Position numbers and translations under genes: made by a program. This document shows positions 1 through 64,000 of a stretch of DNA of 64,000 bases, one piece after another. How positions within the stretch are numbered: position 1 is the first letter of the stretch; each line of letters opens with the position of its first letter. The DNA is from Elysia crispata (taxonomy: Eukaryota; Mollusca; Gastropoda; Plakobranchidae), in contig JAWDGP010007296.1 in NCBI GenBank assembly GCA_033675545.1, positions 1-64,000 on the forward strand. Direction: 5' to 3'. Below the pieces are notes generated by a model. That model was not told the origin of the DNA. It saw only the letters and a program-made list of their open reading frames with translations, and did no database searches.

Positions 1-72
1 TGGTCCTCCTCCTCCTCCTCCTCCCCCTCCTCCTCTCTCTCTCTCTTTCTCTCCCTCCCTCTCTGTCTCTGC
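1..72. repeat. CT/CCT-rich low-complexity tract
   Basis: The window opens in a pyrimidine-rich tract of TCC triplets grading into CT dinucleotides. It is a simple-sequence repeat cut by the window edge, so its full length is unknown. Confidence 0.9.
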
Positions 73-2340
73 TTTGCTATAAATATTAGCATGACACGCC
101 CATGTGACTATTAGAGACTCTCAACTGGGAGGGGGCATGGGTGCACAGAATGAAACCCGCTGAGAGCCTGTTGTGTGTAATAATTATAGTATTAGGTATT
201 TTTTTTACTATGTCTGATGGCCCTCTTCCTATTGTGCCCCTGCCATCTTGTCCACTGCTTCTTCCCACCTGTTCCTCTAGTTTTTTGCTAGCAGTTGGCG
301 CTCCATTAGCCGTGAGGTGCCTTGTATCAAGGAAAGGGCAAACAAGGGGTAGGGAATCCAGATGGTTTAGTTGGTCTGTAACCCACCAACTCACCACTTT
401 GACCCTTGCTTCCCCTTAAGACTTGTTGGAAGGGTAGCTGACGAGCAGGGCAAGGGTCAAGCCAGATGGAGAGTATCTCACTCTCTGCTAGAAGTATAAC
501 TCTAGGCTACCATAGGCATGAGAAATTTCTCACATAATTTTCATTTGTGGGGCTCTATGGTGGATGAGGAGCCCTGTAGTTGAGCAAAATATATCTATAC
601 ATGTATTATGGATGAAAACACAACTTGTTGTCGTTCTCCACTTCTCAGCGGGTGCTACCCCTGTGGCAACAAACAAAAAGCAGAGGGGGTTCCTTTTCTC
701 TTGGAGTTTCCATGCTAAACAGCATAAATTGTGTTTCCAAAATATCTAGTAATCTTGTGAAAAGATTGGAAGTGCTCACAGATTCCCCTTTTACCTCCAT
801 AGTAAGCTGGTCAGCATACTGTGTTCTGATGCCCATGCAATTGGCAGGATAAAATTATTGAATACTTTTTAGATGAGTATAATATTGTTCTTTGAAATTC
901 TAAAGATTCAGTTTTTCTTCAATCTGGTTATCATATGGTATCTACTATTGATTTAGCCCTGGCTACACCCACTGTTTTTTCTTCTTCTAATCGATGCATA
1001 ATAATATTTTTTGGAATTGGGCATCAATCCAGTATTCCTTAGTTTTGTATAACTTTCTAAACCTACCAATATGATTTCAAAAGAGCACACTGAAACCTTT
1101 TTGAAGGTAAAGACAACAAATGAGCAAAAGCTAAATGTTCATTTTTTGCAGTGGTTCAAGTGTACGTTTTTGAACATAACATATGTGAAGCTTTTGCAAG
1201 GAAAAAAAAAAATTATTTGTACCACTTGGAATCATGGAATCTTAATAGATGATTTTGAACTCAATTCACAAAGGAGCCTCCCAAATTTTATTGAAAAATT
1301 TCCTACTACCTGTCTATTTCACCTAAAAAATGGTACTCACCTTTCTGACCAATATCTCCAGAAAAACGGTAGTATTCCCTGATCTGTTTTATTTAGATTT
1401 TTAACACATTAATAATATAATTAAATATATGTCTAGTAATGCAAGCAATCTTTTTATATTTTTTTTGGACAGTGCTTTATCCAGTGAAGGAAGAAGCTAA
1501 AGTTTTTGATTTATACTTTAATAAGAAATTCATCTTTTAAGAGCAGGTTTCCAAACTTAAAATGTTGGAAGCATCTAAACTTGCTCTGTGTTTTGGTCCA
1601 TACTGACTGGGTCACTGACAAGAACATTCTCCTTTAAAGCTCTATTGGAGTGTTGTCAGATCCGAACTTGGTCATGGATCTACTTTGTATTGATCCACCC
1701 AAAACATATTCAGAAACAGCTTGACATGATCCACTGACAAGACCAGCGAATTGTTGTGGATGCATTTTGCACTTCCACTATGCAAAGCCTTTTGACAGAA
1801 GCAGGAGAGCTGCTGTGGAATGCAGGGGCCTTCAAATTATCAGTGAACTGTTTTTCTAAAAATCGAATCCCTTCTAAAATCGCTTGGATAGAATTGACAT
1901 AAATATTGATCTTTGGTTTTAGATTGAACCAACTTAAACAATAGTTTAGGGTAGTACCAGTTTGATAAATTTGCCTTTACAAGTTTATCTGCACTGCTGT
2001 TACTGTGAATACCCACATGTAAGTAAATCCAGGAAATAACATTTTTAATATGGGATGTAAATCTTTTGAGAACATTTTAAAAAAGATTGCACATTTTTTA
2101 GTTGAACTTTTTGTCTTGCAAACTGTCCAAGTCAGAGAAGCTGTCTTTTCAGAATCAATAACTCAAAGCAAATTTTTTTTTCTTGCAAAAAAAAAAAAAA
2201 AATCAAGATAAAAAGAAATGCATGAGCTTATTTTCTGTTCATGCTTCAAATTTTAAATCCATTTGGAAAAATTAATTCATAACAAACTTCTTTACATTTT
2301 CATAGATTATTTTCTTTCCTAAATTTACTGTTTTCCCCAG
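73..2340. other. No supported gene; upstream intron or flank of the polycystin gene
   Basis: The first exon I can support starts at 2341 behind a strong pyrimidine tract and CAG. It begins in phase 0 with no plausible start methionine, so coding exons must lie further left or in this stretch. I found no other segment with both good splice sites and a compatible phase. The open stretch at 1071-1382 has protein-like length, but its best acceptor/donor pair does not join exon 2341-2487 in frame. Nothing else is identifiable. Confidence 0.5.
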
Positions 2341-59247
<56,907 letters not shown>

Positions 59248-59609
59248 ATATTGCTAACCTTTTAAAATGAGAAGAAAGATATTGGAATTCACTCTGCTAG
59301 TATTAATTAACTATCTGAAGAGGCCGATTTTCTAAATATTCTCGTGTGAAGACAAAGTACAACAAAGGCTTGTTAACTGGCAGAGATTGGAAATCTAACA
59401 TCCAAATTTTTTTTGGCTTGCTAATTTTGTGTTACTCTTGTATCACTGATGATAACTGTTGATGTTTTCAGTCTTATGTTGGTTCATTTGAAAAGAAAAT
59501 CTTTTAAGCTTTGGATTTTAAGTTCTTGCTTAATATTTTTCGTTTGAATTGTTGAATGCATTTAACATGTAGCCTAAAGATACTTGATTCTTTCTTGTTC
59601 AGTATGAGC

Positions 59610-59615
59610 ATTAAA
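59610..59615 (+). terminator. Candidate poly(A) signal ATTAAA
   Basis: A variant polyadenylation hexamer lies about 365 bp after the stop codon. It is one of two candidates and has no independent evidence of use. Confidence 0.35.
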
Positions 59616-59678
59616 TACGTTGAAGAGAATGTTACTTTTCTGCTGTTTTTCTTTAAAGACATATGATTTCAGGTAACA

Positions 59679-59684
59679 AATAAA
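59679..59684 (+). terminator. Candidate poly(A) signal AATAAA
   Basis: A canonical polyadenylation hexamer lies about 430 bp after the stop codon. It is the likelier 3' end signal of the polycystin gene. Confidence 0.45.
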
Positions 59685-59700
59685 AAAACAAGTCACAAAA

Positions 59701-61052
59701 GGATAAGAAGGCAAGGGTAAAAGCAAATATTTTTATCCAGTCTTTACTGGGATCCATGTTGTCATCAGACAAGAGTAAATGTAAAAATTCTAATAATAAA
59801 CAGACGTGATTAAAATGATGGTAGGTAATAAAAAGTGAAATGATCAAACAGTAATTAGAAATAGTTGTTATTGTTATAAGATTAAGAAATTCAGCATACA
59901 AAAAAAACAAAAACAACCAAAAACAAAACAAACTTTGAAAAAAAAATGAACATCCAAAATTGAAAAAAAAAAATCGCAACAGCTGTCTCTCTAGCAAAAC
60001 AATTCTAATTTATCAAATCCATGCATGGGTATCTTTTTAGTAGAAACATGTTATCCTTTTACTCCACAAATATTTTGTGATATATAAAGTTAAAAATGAT
60101 ATTTCAGAGAAAATATGATAAAGAACAAACACATACAGGCAGACCCTTTTTTTTTTTTTTTGAAAAGTGCAAATCACAGTTTGAAAGGAATATGAGAAAT
60201 AAACTACCTCTAGGGCTACATTTATTATTTAAATTGGATCTAGAAGTCAAATGCTGTATTGTTTAAGTCCTCATCCAACATCAAGACAGATGACACACAA
60301 TATTAACAAATCATGTCAAACATGCATACCTCCATTCAATGAAAACAAGTCAAACATACATACAACTGTACTTTGGGGGGGAAGTTATTAACAGTTCTAC
60401 CAATATTCACCATCAAATCTTGATAAAAGCGACAACTTATTCTGGATTTAAAATATGAACTCACATGAAGATTTATGATCCTTGTGATTAATAAAAAATT
60501 TGTGCAATGATGAAAATTATGAGACACTCTAAAAAACATGAAATATTATACTCTCTCTTCTAAAATAAACCTTCTTACGATTAAGTAATCAGCTGTTCAA
60601 AAAATGTTTGGATACAACTAACATTTTAATGAATACCAAGCATTCATCTGCTGCACATGTATTACAATGCAAAAGGTGTGTCCACTGATTTTGTTCACAT
60701 TGAACTTTTCAAAAATCTAGGCACGCTAAAAAGTCAAAGGCATGAATAATAAAAGCATAGATTTAAGGGCAATTGTTCAATAATTATGTCATCAGTTGCA
60801 TGTAGGCTAGCTTGTACATAAGCTTGACACATTCATCTCTAGCAGATGCAGTCTGACTCAAATATTCCATGCAATTTACCAGAAACATTATCCACGATTT
60901 TAAATGTTTGATCCACTGGAATTACACTGTCTTTAAAATACAGGTAAAATGACTTATCTACAGAAATCCCAGGAATTTAAATTTATTGAATTACAGACTC
61001 GCTGCTCATCTATTTTTTTTTTCTTTTCTCACAATGATATCTGTGGTGATCA
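59701..61052 (-). other. Intergenic region and probable 3' UTR of the minus-strand gene
   Basis: No coding signal. On the minus strand an AATAAA (TTTATT at 60222-60227) could end the transcript of the gene whose stop is at 61053-61055, leaving only about 0.5 kb between the two convergent genes. AT-rich and A-rich stretches occur at 59900-59975. Confidence 0.45.
60222..60227 (-). terminator. Candidate poly(A) signal for the minus-strand gene
   Basis: AATAAA on the minus strand about 830 bp past the stop codon of the convergent gene. It is a candidate only. Confidence 0.3.
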
Positions 61053-61133
61053 TTAAATGGTTTCATCAGGCACAGCTTTTGTCTTGCAGATACTGCAATT
61101 TAACATGTACTTCCATTGTACTCTTTCAATTAT
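61053..61133 (-). CDS. Last coding exon of an unidentified minus-strand gene
   Basis: On the minus strand, TTTCCTCCAG is followed by 26 codons and TAA: IIERVQWKYMLN, then CSICKTKAVPDETI. It starts in phase 0, exactly as the exon at 63580-63683 ends. The C-x2-C close to the C-terminus could be half of a metal-binding site. I do not recognise the protein. It is too short for routine ORF calling; the support is phase agreement, the acceptor and a sensible amino-acid composition. Confidence 0.6.
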   Translation of the reverse strand: MIERVQWKYMLNCSICKTKAVPDETI

Positions 61134-61513
61134 CTGGAGGAAAAAAATGTTAAAGGCTTATGATCTTCAATTATCTGGGAAAAAAATAATTCAAACTTTA
61201 TGATCTATTCTATGATGATAGATCTATCTAAACTTTCTGAGACAAATGCAACTAAATATAACCGTCATCTCCCTATATCAATATTGTCATTCTTTTCTTT
61301 TAGATTCATACTTCAAAAATGCATAGACCTGCTTTCCAGAAAAAAATGTAGCTTGTCTTAACAGTTATGAAGTAGAATTAATGCCTGTTCTTTCTTTTTT
61401 TCTTGCACATACCAAGTGGAAAACTTTCTAAAAGCAGCAATAAAGGTTTGCTTTTCAGCTCACTTTGTAATAAAAGAGCAAAATTGTTGATTGGTTTTAT
61501 AATGATGATTAAG

Positions 61514-61514
<1 letters not shown>

Positions 61515-61545
<31 letters not shown>

Positions 61546-61585
61546 AATAATAATAAAATAAAAATAATAATAATATTAAAGAAAA
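61515..61585. repeat. (AAT)n low-complexity tract
   Basis: Imperfect AAT/GATAAT repeats. Confidence 0.9.
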
Positions 61586-62886
61586 GTAACAATTATAAAA
61601 TAAAAGCAACAATAATTATAGTGATACCTACAGTGGTGAAAACAAAAAAATAGGAGAAAAAGAAGAAGAAGCAGAAGGAAGAGAAAAAAAATAACCCAGA
61701 TGAGCACAATTTAAAAAGTTCTTTTCCATATAATATATGGATAATACTAACTTTTCAATATAAATCAGGAATATAGATCAAACAAAAAATTAACAGTACT
61801 TTCCTTTGATTTATCAATGCAACAAGAATTTTGTTTTTGTTATTTTCTAGAACAAGAGAATCAGTATCCTTATAATAATAATGATGATAAATAATAGATA
61901 CATATTATCACATTATTTCTGATAGACAGTTAAAAAGTTATTGGTTTAAGGAAGAATAACCATTTCAATACGATATAAAAAAATAAACTAACAAAGTACA
62001 AGCAAAAAATGCAACACAATAAACAAAAACCAAAATAGCAAAACAGTGCAGTTGTTACCCAGTTATTTTTCTAGAGCCATAGCTTTATTGATTGATAAAT
62101 CACTTCTAAAACGAAATGTAAACCCTTCCTATCCTTTGTTTATGTATGCTATTTAGGTTAAACATGTTAGGTGAGGGAATGAATGGAGTGGAGGTCTTTA
62201 CACTCAGAACCATCAACACAAATAGCTAAATAAAGCCAGCAATAGAAATTAATTTTGCATAAACTTTCTTATTATTTGTCTTAGTGAAATGTGTCCTACG
62301 CCCAACTCAACTTATCATCCTAAATTTCTGCTATGTTTGATAATTCAAAACCTTTACAAACCCAGAGGCAATCATTTGCTCAAATATCCTGGCAATTTTA
62401 TTTCATCCTGTTACGATTAGCCTTCTAATTCACGGTAATTTAAGGTTTGTTATCTGAACAACAGAATCTTGAACTTCTGACATCAGGATACAATAAACAT
62501 CTCTAACATTCTACAGGAATGAATGGGAGAAAAATATTAATTTATGTTAGCGACTTTCATTATAATAATTCAAACAATGCTCATTGCAACAGTTATTGCA
62601 GAGCTGGTCGTAAAGGTTAAAAGCATTGCGTGCATTATATGTGACAAATGTTTCAGAGATGTGTCTGGAATGCTCACATGCAAATGTTTTTTTATCTTCA
62701 GATCTTTCTCAGCTTTGAGCAAGGTCATTCAACTCAAGTAGTAAAGACTCATAAAACATTGACTTAGTTCATAGCTAGCTGGTTACCGCATACATAGAAC
62801 TATTTCCATGCATCTCAGCAACACTTCGTGTAGTAGAAAAAAATTCAAAAAAATTACCAGATAATTGGCGTGAATTTTAATATGGT

Positions 62887-62994
62887 TTATTCACCTTATT
62901 ACAAATGTATCTATATACTGATAATTATTGCGTTCTTAATTTATTCACCTTATTACAAATGTATCTATATACTGATAATTATTGCGTTCTTAAC
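62887..62994. repeat. 54-bp tandem duplication
   Basis: TTATTCACCTTATTACAAAT through GCGTTCTTAA occurs twice in a row (62887 and 62941) without visible differences. Confidence 0.93.
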
Positions 62995-63579
62995 CTTTTT
63001 AATCTAAAGTTAGATAGAACATTCAAAATCTGACACCAAACTTTGTTATGCTTTTTTCTCAGCTTCAGTTTTAGCAGTCCCTTTCCCATCCATTTGATTC
63101 AAATAAAATTTCTTATAGTGGTAAAACCATATACATGTATCATCCAGATCCTAAAAATTTAGAGTTTTTAATTGGTCACATCTAACTCACTTGTACTGGT
63201 TCAGAGAAATGTCGAAAGACAGAGAGCTACACAATTTTCTGAACAATGAGATTAAACAATTTTTTTATCTGTTCCTTGCTTGCCCTTCGTACATATCTGT
63301 ATTTATATAGTGACTCTTCTAATAAAATAATTTTCACAGAGCAATTACTTTTAGCATGACTTTAGGAATATCAAATGGTCTCTTTGTTTTGCTTCTTTAC
63401 AAGGAGAGACACATGCATTGTTGCAGGCCTGCAACATTTATATCAATTATTAACAAAACTAAATCCAGATCTTTTAAAAAGAAGTGTCTCAAGTTCCCAA
63501 CATTTAGGCAAAACATCAGACATAAGGTTTCAAAAATACTGGTAGCGAATATCAAAAGTCTTGTATACAAAGTTAAAAC

Positions 63580-63683
63580 CTGAAAGATTTGTTCATCAAC
63601 AGCCAGACACTCTTCACTCAGCCAGGCTTTAAGTTCATGGGTCCACATGAGCCCGTGTTTCAATATGATTACTGATACAACAT
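63580..63683 (-). CDS. Penultimate coding exon of an unidentified minus-strand gene
   Basis: On the minus strand, TTCTTCCATAG is followed by 104 nt: two bases completing a codon, then VVSVIILKHGLMWTHELKAW, then LSEECLAVDEQIFQ, with donor GTTTTA (weak), ending in phase 0. The composition looks like a folded cytosolic protein. Together with 61053-61133 it gives about 61 C-terminal residues. No family is recognised. Upstream exons lie to the right of the window. Confidence 0.6.
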
Positions 63684-64000
63684 CTATGGAAGAAAAATAA
63701 TAAAACCACATGAACTAGTCAATTATTCCACAAGTGAGCAAAGAGGCATTGTGCAAGTTAACTTAGACAAATGTGTAAACATGTATATCACAATCGAGAG
63801 GTGGGTAAAAAGTAAACACAAGTAAAGCGTGGCTTCCAATACACACTCAACTGGCAGTTACATTGCAAGTATTATGCTCTACTGTATTAGTTTCAGTATT
63901 AACTTTTACTAAAGGGTTCCACAAAGAGACAGCATGTCCATTCTTGGAAGTTCTCTATCCATAAACTCTAAAAAATACCAATCAGGACAATACATATTAA
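63684..64000 (-). other. Intron of the minus-strand gene up to the window edge
   Basis: No further exon is seen before the window ends. Confidence 0.5.

Larger units (their letters stand above)
59248..59700 (+). other. Probable 3' UTR of the polycystin gene
   Basis: This AT-rich, non-coding stretch follows the stop codon. The 3' end is inferred from poly(A) signals at 59610 and 59679. Confidence 0.6.
61134..63579 (-). other. Last intron of the minus-strand gene
   Basis: It contains (AAT)n-type low-complexity at 61515-61585 and a 54-bp tandem duplication at 62887-62994. No other feature is recognised. Confidence 0.5.

Noticed and set aside
1340..1380. Possible minus-strand collagen-like exon end (GDIGQK before a GTGAGT donor)
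   Set aside because: Only two Gly-x-y triplets, and no further repeat upstream; most likely chance.
1071..1382. Possible upstream polycystin exon
   Set aside because: An acceptor exists at 1150, but the usable donor near 1372 gives a phase that does not fit exon 2341-2487, and no motif is recognisable.
63356..63583. Plus-strand open frame near the right end
   Set aside because: It borders the better supported minus-strand exon 63580-63683 and has no coding features of its own.

Overview
This is eukaryotic, animal-type DNA. It is AT-rich, with coding sequence in short phase-compatible exons bounded by GT...AG introns, long simple-sequence tracts, and several decayed transposons. The LINE, SINE and pogo-like remnants and the style of the polycystin gene suggest a lophotrochozoan, perhaps a gastropod mollusc. 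The species assignment is inference only.

The main content is one large plus-strand gene. By reading exons, splice sites and phases I assembled 24 exons (2341-2487 through 58797-59247) into one continuous frame of 1401 codons plus a stop. All 23 junctions are phase-compatible. The product is the C-terminal part of a polycystin-1-family protein. In order it has an extracellular stalk, a four-cysteine GPS-like segment without the usual cleavage tripeptide, TM1, a PLAT domain, a cytosolic region, TM2-TM5, then a polycystin channel module: S1, the polycystin (TOP) domain, S2-S6, a pore loop with LGEAD, and a short tail. The 5' end of the gene lies left of the window. The 3' UTR probably ends near 59.7 kb.

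A second gene enters from the right on the minus strand. Its last two coding exons (63580-63683, then 61053-61133 with the stop) are phase-compatible and tail-to-tail with the polycystin gene. I could not identify its product.

The introns hold most of the accessory sequence. Intron 4 has an unidentified broken ORF (5.95-6.47 kb), a gag-like CCHC remnant (7.93-8.6 kb) and a 44-bp satellite (8.65-10.16 kb). Intron 6 has a LINE 3' ORF remnant (12.7-13.17 kb). Intron 9 has a decayed zinc-finger/DDE-like transposase on the minus strand (about 17.5-20.9 kb), and intron 10 has a partial second copy (21.8-22.8 kb). Introns 11 and 17 hold a (GA)n and a (TC)n tract, complementary in the transcript, which bracket six exons. 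Intron 14 has a tRNA-derived SINE-like sequence. Intron 17 has a LINE fragment with a twin-priming-type internal inversion. Intron 19 has a long hairpin. Intron 20 has a nearly complete pogo/Tigger-like element (51118-54359) with terminal inverted repeats and one internal stop in its transposase, plus another copy of the intron 17 LINE family.

No rRNA, CRISPR, phage or bacterial-type operon is present. I saw no promoter that I can support.
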